Positions 1 to 6,067 are shown, counted from the first letter of the stretch. The stretch is DNA of 8,515 nt from Chitinophagaceae bacterium (GCA_003526435.1 DPWF01000331.1:7258-15772); one strand, 5' to 3'. Program-made: numbers and translations. Notes: generated from the letters alone by a model not told the origin.

Positions 1-1067
1 CCCATATCAATCAGTTTATCTACAAAGAACAAACGACTCTCAAACATTTTCTGATGTACCAGTACGCTACCCCTTGCCTGTGTGGCAACTACCAATACGA
101 TACTGAGTAAGTCGGGCGTAAAACCTGGCCATGGATGATCAGATATGGTGAGAATGCCTCCATCCATATAAGTCTGTATCTCATAAACATCCTGTGCAGG
201 AATATAAATATCATCGCCCTGTATGGAAAACTGTATACCCAACTGACTGAATTTTTCGGGAATAATACCCAAATGTTGTACACCGGCATTTTTAATGGTA
301 AGCTCACTTTGTGTCATGGCAGCCAGGCCAATAAAACTGCCGATCTCAATCATGTCGGGCAACATACGGTGTTCTGTTCCACCAAGCCTGGTAACGCCTT
401 CAATGGTTAAGAGGTTGCTGCCAATACCACTTATTTTGGCTCCCATACGATTGAGCATGCTGCAAAGTTGTTGCAGATAAGGTTCACAAGCTGCATTGTA
501 TATCTGTGTAACACCCTCTGCCAGCACAGCAGCCATCACAATATTGGCTGTTCCGGTTACAGAAGGTTCATCCAGTAACATATAAGCGCCTTTCAGTTGT
601 TGTGCCGATAGTTTGAAGCAGCTCTGTGTATCATCGTATTCAAACTTCGCCCCCAGTTTTTCAAAACCAATAATATGGGTGTCGAGTCTTCTTCTTCCGA
701 TTTTATCACAACCAGGTTTTGGTATATAGGCTTTTTTGAAACGTGCCAGCATTGGCCCTGCCAGCATTACACTACCACGTAAACGGCCTCCTTTTTTTCT
801 GAAACTGTCAGACGAGAGGTAATCAATATCGATATTGTCGGCTTTAAAACGGTAAGTGTCTGAATGCAGTTTTTCTGTTTTTACACCCATATCCTGCAGT
901 AATTCAATAAGCAGGTTTACATCGAGGATATCAGGGATATTGGAGATGATCATTTCAGCGTCGGTGAGAACAACGGCTGATAATATCTGTAATGCTTCGT
1001 TTTTGGCTCCCTGCGGAATAATTTCTCCTTTCAGGCGATGGCCGCCACGTACTTCAAATGAACCCAT
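1..1067 (-). CDS. murA: UDP-N-acetylglucosamine 1-carboxyvinyltransferase MurA (3'-truncated by window edge)
   Basis: MurA transfers enolpyruvate from PEP to UDP-GlcNAc, the first committed step of peptidoglycan synthesis in the cytoplasm. I translated 355 codons from the ATG at 1067; the family is about 420-435 residues, so roughly 70-80 C-terminal residues lie outside the window. Visible landmarks: the substrate Lys-Asn in GAKNEALQIL (K22, N23), the Arg-rich GGRLRGSV (about 94-100), GPMLARF, the active-site loop PGCDKIGRRRLDTHI (118-132), EPSVTGTANI, and the FTPDLLS segment that carries the catalytic aspartate of the second domain. The residue aligned with the catalytic Cys115 of E. coli MurA is Asp121; the adjacent Cys120 sits where E. 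coli has Gly. Asp-type MurA is known to be active and insensitive to fosfomycin. No Shine-Dalgarno is visible. A terminator upstream and a -7-like element at 1094-1101 suggest separate transcription from the DUF4290 gene. Family identity is certain. Confidence 0.97.
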   Translation of the reverse strand, partial: MGSFEVRGGHRLKGEIIPQGAKNEALQILSAVVLTDAEMIISNIPDILDVNLLIELLQDMGVKTEKLHSDTYRFKADNIDIDYLSSDSFRKKGGRLRGSVMLAGPMLARFKKAYIPKPGCDKIGRRRLDTHIIGFEKLGAKFEYDDTQSCFKLSAQQLKGAYMLLDEPSVTGTANIVMAAVLAEGVTQIYNAACEPYLQQLCSMLNRMGAKISGIGSNLLTIEGVTRLGGTEHRMLPDMIEIGSFIGLAAMTQSELTIKNAGVQHLGIIPEKFSQLGIQFSIQGDDIYIPAQDVYEIQTYMDGGILTISDHPWPGFTPDLLSIVLVVATQARGSVLVHQKMFESRLFFVDKLIDM

Positions 1068-1093
1068 AATACTTGCTTGAGTGGTTGTGTACA

Positions 1094-1101
1094 CGAATGT
1101 A
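1094..1101 (-). promoter_or_regulatory. Putative murA promoter, -7 element TACATTCG
   Basis: Reading the minus strand, TACATTCG matches the Bacteroidetes -7 consensus TAnnTTTG with one change (T to C). It lies 26 bases upstream of the murA ATG, giving a leader of about 20 bases. I see no convincing TTTG -33 box at the usual spacing. It is supported by the terminator directly upstream, which makes an independent promoter necessary. Confidence 0.45.
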
Positions 1102-1130
1102 ATAAATGGTCGCTTGTAAATAAGGACATG

Positions 1131-1166
1131 AAATGAAAAAGCCCCGGCAAAATTTGTCGGGGCTTT
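1131..1166 (-). terminator. Rho-independent terminator of the DUF4290 gene
   Basis: On the minus strand an 11-bp stem (AAAGCCCCGAC with GCCGGGGCTTT, one G-T wobble, arms 1156-1166 and 1138-1148) closes a 7-base loop and runs straight into a T-rich tract (TTTTTCATTT). It starts about 20 bases after the DUF4290 stop codon. On the plus strand the stem is followed by only three T, so it should work mainly leftward, insulating murA from the gene upstream of it. Confidence 0.88.
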
Positions 1167-1186
1167 CCAGAAAAATATACGATCGC

Positions 1187-1948
1187 TTAATAGCGTTTCT
1201 TGAATTGACCACCGCCGCTGTTGTTGCGGTTGTTATTGTTATTGCGTCCACCACCACCGCCATTGTTGTTACGGTTGTTATTATTGCGTCCGCCACCGCC
1301 ATTGTTATTGCGGTTATTACTTCCGCTGTTGCGGTTACGTCCGCCAAAATTCTGCTGCCAGCGTCCACCACGTCCGCCACTTCCATATTCATCGCGTTCA
1401 AAATTCTGGTTGCGGTGTTTGATGTAGGGTGTATTGCTGAATTCAAGTTCACCACCGGTAATATTGTTCAACTCACTCCTGATGGCATCGTCGTGAACCA
1501 GTTCTTTGTGCCAGTTGCTATAAGCCAGTTTCATATAGTAGGCAATAGCATGAGCAAAGCCTGCTTTTTTCTCCGGATCTTCTTCTTTCAATGCCTTATC
1601 AATCACTACTTCCAGGTTTTTACCCAGGTGGGCATATTTTGGATGCCTTTTAGGATAAGGAAGCGGATCGGGTTTCTGCTTATAGGTTTCTTTCTGTGGG
1701 ATTGGGTATGGACTGTCAACATCCAGCTTAAAATCACTGATAAAAAACAGGTGGTCCCATAATTTATGGCGAAAATCTTCCACATTTTTCAGGTGGGGAT
1801 TCAGAAAACCCATCAGTTCAATCACAGACTGGGCCTGTTGTTGTCTTTTATCACGATCCTCAATGGTCAGTAAATAATCTACCATTTTGTGTACATGACG
1901 ACCATATTCACGCATGCCCAGGTAACTTCTCGAAGTATTATATTCCAT
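1187..1948 (-). CDS. DUF4290 family protein with Arg/Asn/Gly-rich C-terminal tail
   Basis: The first about 185 residues match DUF4290, a Bacteroidetes family of unknown function: the start MEYNTSR, EYGRHVHKMVDYLLTIEDRD (14-33), LNPHLKNV-DFRHKLWDHL (49-67) and ISDFKLDVDSPYPIP (70-84). The protein is mostly helical, with no signal peptide or membrane segment, so probably cytoplasmic. From residue 190 to 253 the sequence changes to almost pure Gly, Asn and Arg with a few Ser, Gln and Phe, and ends in the basic FKKRY. The tail contains GGRGGR and three related units built as R-N(2-5)-R-N(2-3)-G(3-5), which resembles RGG-type RNA-binding tails; that function is inference. The ATG at 1948 is the family start and follows a perfect -7 element. 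It is transcribed toward murA but ends in a strong terminator. As I recall, murA and DUF4290 genes are often neighbours in this phylum. Confidence 0.93.
   Translation of the reverse strand: MEYNTSRSYLGMREYGRHVHKMVDYLLTIEDRDKRQQQAQSVIELMGFLNPHLKNVEDFRHKLWDHLFFISDFKLDVDSPYPIPQKETYKQKPDPLPYPKRHPKYAHLGKNLEVVIDKALKEEDPEKKAGFAHAIAYYMKLAYSNWHKELVHDDAIRSELNNITGGELEFSNTPYIKHRNQNFERDEYGSGGRGGRWQQNFGGRNRNSGSNNRNNNGGGGRNNNNRNNNGGGGGRNNNNNRNNSGGGQFKKRY
1208..1288 (-). repeat. Imperfect in-frame tandem repeat coding for RNNNN-RNNN-GGGGG
   Basis: Two adjacent units of 39-42 bases (1247-1288 and 1208-1246 on the minus strand) encode RNNNNRNNNGGGGG and RNNNNNRNNSGGG; a partial third unit (NNRNNNGGGG) precedes them. 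On the plus strand they appear as runs of ccgccacc and attgttatt. The unit boundaries stay in frame, so copy-number change would alter tail length without a frameshift. Confidence 0.8.
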
Positions 1949-1970
1949 GTAACGTTAATAAATGCAGCAA

Positions 1971-1978
1971 CAAATGTA
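1971..1978 (-). promoter_or_regulatory. Promoter of the DUF4290 gene, -7 element TACATTTG
   Basis: TACATTTG on the minus strand is a perfect match to the Bacteroidetes -7 consensus TAnnTTTG. It lies 22 bases upstream of the ATG at 1948, so the leader would be about 18 bases. The region 19-21 bases further upstream lacks a TTTG box, so the -33 contact is weak. Confidence 0.6.
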
Positions 1979-2036
1979 GTCATTTCGGGCCGTTGAAGGG
2001 CATATTTTAAGCGGGGAAGCGTTAAAGAAATCATTT

Positions 2037-2067
2037 TTTCAGCACTCCGCCCGGCTGTTTATCTTCG
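2037..2067 (+). promoter_or_regulatory. pheS promoter TTTC-N19-TATCTTCG
   Basis: The -33 box TTTC (2037-2040) and -7 box TATCTTCG (2060-2067) each differ by one base from the Bacteroidetes consensus TTTG / TAnnTTTG, with a spacing of 19 bases. The ATG of pheS begins only four bases after the -7 box, which places the expected transcription start at or within a base or two of the start codon. Confidence 0.6.
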
Positions 2068-2071
2068 CAAC

Positions 2072-3103
2072 ATGGAACAGATTGTGCAACAGATAGAGCA
2101 ATATAAACAGGAAATGCAGGCTTTTGAGGCCAATACCCCCGAACTGGTGGAGGCTTTCCGCATTAAATACCTCGGTACCAAAGGACTTGTGAAAGCAGTA
2201 ATGGGTGAAATGAAAAATGTACCGGTAGATCAGAAAAAAGCGTTTGGACAAATACTCAATGAATTTAAAGAGTTTGCAGAAGCCCGTTACGCTTCCTTAA
2301 AAGAAGGAGCAGGTGATGAGTCAGACGCTGTTGTTACAACAAAAGACATTACCCTGCCGGGCGATTTGTTTCCTGTTGGAACAAGACATCCATTGAACCT
2401 GGTGCGTAACCAGATTATTTCCATTTTCCGCAGATTGGGCTTTGCCGTAGCCGAAGGACCCGAGATAGAAGACGACTGGCACAATTTCGGCGCTATGAAC
2501 CTGCCCGAAGATCATCCGGCACGTGATATGCAGGATACGTTTTACATCAGTCAGAATCCCGACTGGTTATTACGTACCCATACCAGTAGTGTACAAGCCC
2601 GTGTAATGGAAACACAGAAACCACCCATACGTGTCATTTGTCCGGGAAGAGTGTACAGAAATGAAACCATCAGTGCACGTGCGCATTGTTTCTTTCATCA
2701 GGTAGAAGGATTGTATATTGATGAGAATGTAAGTTTTGCTGATCTCAAACAGACGCTTTATTTCTTTGTGCAGGAAATGTTTGGTCAGCACGTAAAAGTG
2801 CGTTTCAGACCCAGTTATTTTCCTTTTACAGAACCCAGTGCAGAAATGGATATCAGTTGCCAGATTTGTGGTGGCAACGGATGTAATATCTGTAAACATA
2901 CCGGTTGGGTAGAAATATTGGGAAGCGGTATGGTGCATCCGAAAGTGCTGGAAAATTTTGGGATCGATTCAACCAAATACACAGGTTTTGCTTTTGGTAT
3001 GGGTGTTGAACGTATTACCCAATTAAAATACCAGGTAAACGACCTGCGTCTCTATTCACAAAACGATGTGCGGTTTTTGAAACAGTTTACAGGAGTAGTT
3101 TAG
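2072..3103 (+). CDS. pheS: Phenylalanine--tRNA ligase alpha subunit
   Basis: PheS is the catalytic alpha subunit of the alpha2-beta2 enzyme that charges tRNA-Phe; the beta subunit gene is not in the window. The 343-residue length fits the family. The N-terminal 1-85 is the tRNA-binding coiled-coil region (VEAFRIKYLGTKGLV). The class II core follows: LPGD (95-98), HPLNLVRNQI, GPEIEDDWHNFGAMN (129-143), HPARDMQDTFY, LLRTHTSSVQAR, ICPGRVYRNE (189-198), FRPSYFPFTEPSAEMD (motif 2, 245-260) and GFAFGMGVERITQLKY (motif 3, 305-320), with the specificity-pocket alanine at 307. An insert with four cysteines, C263-x2-C266-x4-C271-x2-C274, lies between motif 2 and GWVEILGSGMVHP and could bind zinc; E. 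coli PheS lacks it. The first ATG is chosen because it gives a complete N-terminal helix, although it leaves almost no leader. Confidence 0.98.
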   Translation: MEQIVQQIEQYKQEMQAFEANTPELVEAFRIKYLGTKGLVKAVMGEMKNVPVDQKKAFGQILNEFKEFAEARYASLKEGAGDESDAVVTTKDITLPGDLFPVGTRHPLNLVRNQIISIFRRLGFAVAEGPEIEDDWHNFGAMNLPEDHPARDMQDTFYISQNPDWLLRTHTSSVQARVMETQKPPIRVICPGRVYRNETISARAHCFFHQVEGLYIDENVSFADLKQTLYFFVQEMFGQHVKVRFRPSYFPFTEPSAEMDISCQICGGNGCNICKHTGWVEILGSGMVHPKVLENFGIDSTKYTGFAFGMGVERITQLKYQVNDLRLYSQNDVRFLKQFTGVV

Positions 3104-3105
3104 AG

Positions 3106-3211
3106 AAGTCCATGGTTGAAAGTCCATGGTCAATGACAAAATGTATTTTATTTGTGCTAATTGAATACAATAATTGATTTACCATGGACTATTAACGATG
3201 GACCATGGACT
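3106..3211 (+). repeat. Four copies of AGTCCATGGT arranged as an inverted pair of pairs
   Basis: The 10-mer AGTCCATGGT occurs at 3107-3116 and 3121-3130, and its reverse complement ACCATGGACT at 3181-3190 and 3202-3211. Each contains the palindrome CCATGG. The two pairs face each other across a 50-base AT-rich spacer and could fold into a long interrupted hairpin; CAAT (3131-3134) and ATTG (3174-3177) extend the inner match. The array fills the gap between pheS and recO and reaches into the first codons of the longest recO reading frame. It may act as a transcription attenuator for pheS, or be a dispersed intergenic repeat; neither is shown. Confidence 0.85.
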
Positions 3212-3228
3212 CTACAATACCCCACTCC

Positions 3229-3966
3229 ATGCTTCATGCTACCAAAGGTATAGTGCTGCGAACAGTAAAGTATGGTGATACAAGCATCATTACCACTGTT
3301 TATACAGAACTGTTTGGCATACAGAGTTACCTCGTGAAAGGAGTGAGACAAAGCACCAAAACATCTTCCGGTAAAGCAGCTTATTTTCAACCCTCTGCTT
3401 TGCTCGATATGGAAGTATACCATAATGAGCTGAAACAATTACAGTTTATAAAAGAATACCGCTGGAGTTATTTGTATGAAGCGGTATTGTCTGATGTAGT
3501 GAAACATGCTGTGGCCATGTACATGATTGAAATGCTGCAACACAGTTTAAAACAACCCGAAGCCAATCCCGAATTATTCTACCTGATTGAAGACAGTTTG
3601 AAACAACTCGATAAAGGCAATGAAACTTTAGCGGCCAACCTGCCGCTTTATTTTGTTTTACACCTGGCTACAGAACTGGGATTTAAACCACAGGGAAAAC
3701 ATACTGCATCAACACCTGTTTTCGATTTGCAGGAAGGTATTTTTGTTGCTGAAACACCGGCACACCCTTATTACCTGGAAGGGTTGCAGGCAGAGATTAC
3801 GTCGCAACTCACAGAACTGCCGTTTTATAACCAGTTGGAAAACATAAAACTCAACAGAACGATCAGAAGAAGTTTATTGGAATCCTATCAAACTTATATG
3901 GCCCTGCATATTGCAGACTTTGGCGAACTGAAAACCCTCGCCATCCTCCAGGAAATATTAAGTTAA
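3229..3966 (+). CDS. recO: DNA repair protein RecO
   Basis: RecO binds SSB-coated single-stranded DNA and, with RecR, loads RecA in the RecFOR gap-repair pathway. The N-terminal OB-fold region reads MLHATKGIVLRTVKYGDTS (1-19) then YTELFGIQSYLVKGVRQ (25-41); the C-terminal helical domain includes LGFKPQ (150-155), VFDLQEGIFVAETPAHPYYL (164-183) and LNRTIRRSLLESYQTYMALHI ending near HIADFGELKTLAILQEIL. The 245-residue length fits. There is no cysteine anywhere, so the zinc finger seen in some RecO proteins is absent. An in-frame ATG at 3205 would add eight residues (MDSTIPHS), but that ATG lies inside the CCATGG repeat and the added residues are unlike the family, so 3229 is preferred. A weak -7-like TTTATTTG lies at 3147-3154. 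It converges on the amidohydrolase gene. Confidence 0.94.
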   Translation: MLHATKGIVLRTVKYGDTSIITTVYTELFGIQSYLVKGVRQSTKTSSGKAAYFQPSALLDMEVYHNELKQLQFIKEYRWSYLYEAVLSDVVKHAVAMYMIEMLQHSLKQPEANPELFYLIEDSLKQLDKGNETLAANLPLYFVLHLATELGFKPQGKHTASTPVFDLQEGIFVAETPAHPYYLEGLQAEITSQLTELPFYNQLENIKLNRTIRRSLLESYQTYMALHIADFGELKTLAILQEILS

Positions 3967-3976
3967 CCCAGCGTAA

Positions 3977-4059
3977 ACTCTGCGTACTCCCGTTCTCAGC
4001 GGTGAATATTCGGGTAAGTTTACTGCTGAGAATGAGAGAAAACGGAGCTTACGCAGAGT
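3977..4059. repeat. Large imperfect palindrome between convergent genes
   Basis: The outer arms ACTCTGCGTA (3977-3986) and TACGCAGAGT (4050-4059) are perfect reverse complements. The inner arms TTCTCAGCGGTGAA (3993-4006) and TTTACTGCTGAGAA (4019-4032) pair over 14 bp with two G-T wobbles, around a 12-base loop. The element occupies nearly the whole gap between the recO stop (3966) and the amidohydrolase stop (4061), which it touches. Its CTCTGCGtACTC-GCGGTGAA wording resembles a type of intergenic repeat that I recall from many bacterial genomes, so it may be one copy of a dispersed family. It could also serve as a two-way terminator, although no T-tract follows either end. Confidence 0.85.
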
Positions 4060-4060
4060 A

Positions 4061-5209
4061 TCAAATAAGTCTTGTAATGATTGCAGTATTTTCTAACAAA
4101 AGCACGCCTGGCTTTTTTCCTTTTTCAAAACTTCCCAATACATCATCCATACCCAGTGCTTTGGCACCATTTAATGTGGCGGCTTGTAAGAGTAGTGCAA
4201 GGGGTACATGCGGAAAATGTAATTGCAGTGTTTTAATTTCTTCCAGTACACTTAACTGGTGGTTACTGGCCAGGCTATCGGTTCCAATACAGATATTCAG
4301 TTTATTCTGCAACAAAAGATCAACTGGGGGCAAACTGTTTTCAATATATAAATTGGCATTGGGACAAAGACAGAAAGAAACAGCCACTTCACTTTTCAGT
4401 ACGAGATCAATATCTTCCTGGTTGGTGAAAGTATTGTGCACGAGTATGACCTGGTTCCCTTTTTGCATTTGCTGAAAAAAAGCAGGCAGGCTATTTGTTC
4501 CTGGTGCTTTGAAAGCGGGATTGCTGATATGCATGGCTTCATACAAACGGATGAAATCGCCGGTTCCGTTTTGAAACAATTCATTTTCTGCTGTTGACTC
4601 CTGGTTGTGAATGGTGAGAATCTGTTGAAGAAAATAAGGCTGCATCAGACTCCATAATTCATCCGATACTGAATAGGGAGCATGTGGCGATAAGCTGGTA
4701 TGTTCCGGAAAAGCCTGCTGAAAAGCATGATAATGTTCCAGTGATTTTTCCATTCTTATATCAGCAATCAATGGGTTCCAGCCGCTTGCTTCCATAAAAT
4801 TATGATAGTGTAAACGGTGTAGCTTTTTTTGTGTTAATGTGAGTATATTATTACAGATATCACCCACAGCTACAATACCTGCTGCCAGCATATCGCTTTC
4901 TGCTTTTGCAATGGCATCCAGTATTTCATCTTCCGGGAAATGTCTTTGTGTTACTACCTGTAATACAAAATCAACCAGACCGGTATGTTCTGGTATCAGC
5001 CCTTTCATATGACTGAGTTCGAGATGGCAATGTGTATTGATAAAACCGGGGCAAAGTATACCGTTCAGTTCTTGTACATCTTCACCAGCTTCATCGGCCC
5101 TGACAATTGCTTCGATGACACCGTCATTTTTTGTTACCAGCACAAAATGATTATCCAGCATTTCTGTGCCGGTGAATAATTGACTGGCTTTGAATTTATG
5201 GTACAACAA
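4061..5209 (-). CDS. Metal-dependent amidohydrolase, probably a deaminase of the ATZ/TRZ type
   Basis: This 382-residue protein has the full amidohydrolase metal site: HxH in GFINTHCHLELSHMKG (H60, H62), SPHAPYSVS (H176), TIHNQES (H201, E204), LVHNTF (H258) and GTDSLASNHQLS (D311). The small beta-sandwich at the N-terminus (ASQLFTGTEML) and a C-terminal strand (KKPGVLLLE) complete the fold. HxH plus SPHAPYS and the late GTDS recall aminofutalosine/S-adenosylhomocysteine deaminases and related cytoplasmic hydrolases, but the substrate cannot be read from the sequence and no partner gene is adjacent. The start is TTG: a TAG in the same frame lies immediately upstream (5210-5212), and the first ATG (codon 17) would cut off the N-terminal strand. 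TTG at 5209 or the next codon, TTG at 5206, are both possible. A good promoter lies at 5230-5260. Confidence 0.92.
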   Translation of the reverse strand: MLYHKFKASQLFTGTEMLDNHFVLVTKNDGVIEAIVRADEAGEDVQELNGILCPGFINTHCHLELSHMKGLIPEHTGLVDFVLQVVTQRHFPEDEILDAIAKAESDMLAAGIVAVGDICNNILTLTQKKLHRLHYHNFMEASGWNPLIADIRMEKSLEHYHAFQQAFPEHTSLSPHAPYSVSDELWSLMQPYFLQQILTIHNQESTAENELFQNGTGDFIRLYEAMHISNPAFKAPGTNSLPAFFQQMQKGNQVILVHNTFTNQEDIDLVLKSEVAVSFCLCPNANLYIENSLPPVDLLLQNKLNICIGTDSLASNHQLSVLEEIKTLQLHFPHVPLALLLQAATLNGAKALGMDDVLGSFEKGKKPGVLLLENTAIITRLI

Positions 5210-5229
5210 CTAATCAGATTGATAATTTA

Positions 5230-5260
5230 CGAAGGTATTAGATATATGGGTAGCGACAAA
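5230..5260 (-). promoter_or_regulatory. Amidohydrolase promoter TTTG-N19-TACCTTCG
   Basis: On the minus strand a perfect -33 box TTTG (5257-5260) is followed after 19 bases by TACCTTCG (5230-5237), one mismatch from TAnnTTTG. The start codon at 5209 lies 20 bases downstream, so the leader would be about 17 bases. This is the best two-box promoter in the window. Confidence 0.7.
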
Positions 5261-5266
5261 GGAAGC

Positions 5267-5285
5267 TTATCATCTATAATGATAA
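5267..5285. promoter_or_regulatory. Dyad TTATCAT-N5-ATGATAA, operator-like
   Basis: A perfect 7-bp inverted repeat with a 5-base centre lies just upstream of the -33 box of the amidohydrolase promoter, in the 180-base divergent region. The size and symmetry fit a dimeric regulator site, but AT-rich dyads arise easily by chance. No regulator gene is present nearby. Confidence 0.3.
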
Positions 5286-5293
5286 AAGGGGTA

Positions 5294-5333
5294 TTAACAA
5301 CTCATTGTTTTCAGGATTCCTTTTAGTTGTTAA
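5294..5333. repeat. 9-bp inverted repeat TTAACAACT / AGTTGTTAA
   Basis: Perfect 9-bp arms at 5294-5302 and 5325-5333 flank a 22-base spacer. The right arm overlaps a weak -7-like TAACTTCA (5331-5338) that could serve the gene at 5390. The element could be a regulatory site or a hairpin; I see no more support than position and symmetry. Confidence 0.4.
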
Positions 5334-5389
5334 CTTCACGTTACTATTAATCCGGATTATTATTTTAAAACTACGAGTCAATTAAGTAC

Positions 5390-6067
5390 ATGATAAAAAT
5401 AGGGATGCTGCTCTTTCTGGTGTTGTGTGTAATTGATAATGTTGCCCAACCAGTTAAATTAAACAAAGAGGCATTACATGCCAGTAAAGTAGAAATGTCT
5501 TTTACAAACCTGAAAGGTAAAATGGTTGTAAGGGTTGCCAAAGACACAACAGTAAAAGATATTGATGAAGCTACTTTTGCTAAACTTAATAATATGGTTT
5601 TTGAAGATGGAACGATTGAAGTAAAAGTATTAAGCCGGTTATTGAAAACCGCAAAACCCGACGACCGTGGTTTTATAGGTGTTGCTTTCAGAATCAATGA
5701 AGACAATTCGAAATTCGAATGTTTTTATATCCGTCCAACCAATGGCCGGGCAGATCAGCAGATTCGCCGTAATCACGCCATCCAATATTTTTCCTTTCCT
5801 GACTATAAATTTTTTCGCTTGCGAAAAGAAAGTCCGGAGATGTATGAGTCATATGCGGATATGGGCTTAGATGAATGGATTCAACTTAAAATTGTTGTAA
5901 AAGGTAAAAAGGCTTCTCTGTTTGTAAACAATGCCAGACAGCCTGCCTTAATAGTAAACGACCTGAAGCATGGTGATAAACTGAAAGGTTCAGTTGGGCT
6001 GTTTGTTGATGTAGGTACAGAAGGTTTTTTCTCTGACCTGAAAATCAGCCACATGTCATCAAATTAA
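5390..6067 (+). CDS. Exported protein of unknown function, beta-sandwich (ConA/LamG-like) character
   Basis: A 225-residue protein with a likely Sec signal peptide: a lysine at position 3, the hydrophobic stretch GMLLFLVLCVI (5-15), and a plausible cleavage after VAQ (18-20). The cysteine at 13 is inside the hydrophobic core and lacks a proper lipobox, so it is probably not a lipoprotein. The mature part has a strand-rich pattern with GTIEVKVLSRLL (74-85), RGFIGVAFRINEDNSKFECFYIRP (93-116), EWIQLKIVVKGKKASLFVNN (162-181) and GSVGLFVDVGTEGFFSDLKIS (200-220). This order is typical of the concanavalin-like sandwiches of the LamG and DUF1080 (3-keto-disaccharide hydrolase) types, which act on or bind sugars outside the cytoplasm. 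I cannot name catalytic residues. It may share a transcript with the DUF4256 gene 43 bases downstream. Fold assignment is inference. Confidence 0.8.
   Translation: MIKIGMLLFLVLCVIDNVAQPVKLNKEALHASKVEMSFTNLKGKMVVRVAKDTTVKDIDEATFAKLNNMVFEDGTIEVKVLSRLLKTAKPDDRGFIGVAFRINEDNSKFECFYIRPTNGRADQQIRRNHAIQYFSFPDYKFFRLRKESPEMYESYADMGLDEWIQLKIVVKGKKASLFVNNARQPALIVNDLKHGDKLKGSVGLFVDVGTEGFFSDLKISHMSSN

Noticed and set aside
1133..1762. 209-codon open frame on the plus strand opposite the DUF4290 gene, with runs of hydrophobic residues
   Set aside because: It is the complement of the repetitive GGN/AAY codons of the tail; the amino-acid pattern (V, I, T, A runs) follows from that composition, and the minus-strand protein matches a known family.
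2570..2938. 122-codon open frame antisense to pheS
   Set aside because: It overlaps the most conserved part of PheS and has no recognisable features.
3106..3211. CRISPR-like array from the CCATGG repeats
   Set aside because: Repeat units are only 10 bases, in mixed orientation, with spacers of 4, 50 and 11 bases; no cas genes.
4002..4475. 157-codon open frame on the plus strand opposite the amidohydrolase
   Set aside because: It begins inside the palindrome and runs antisense through a clear family gene; no recognisable protein.
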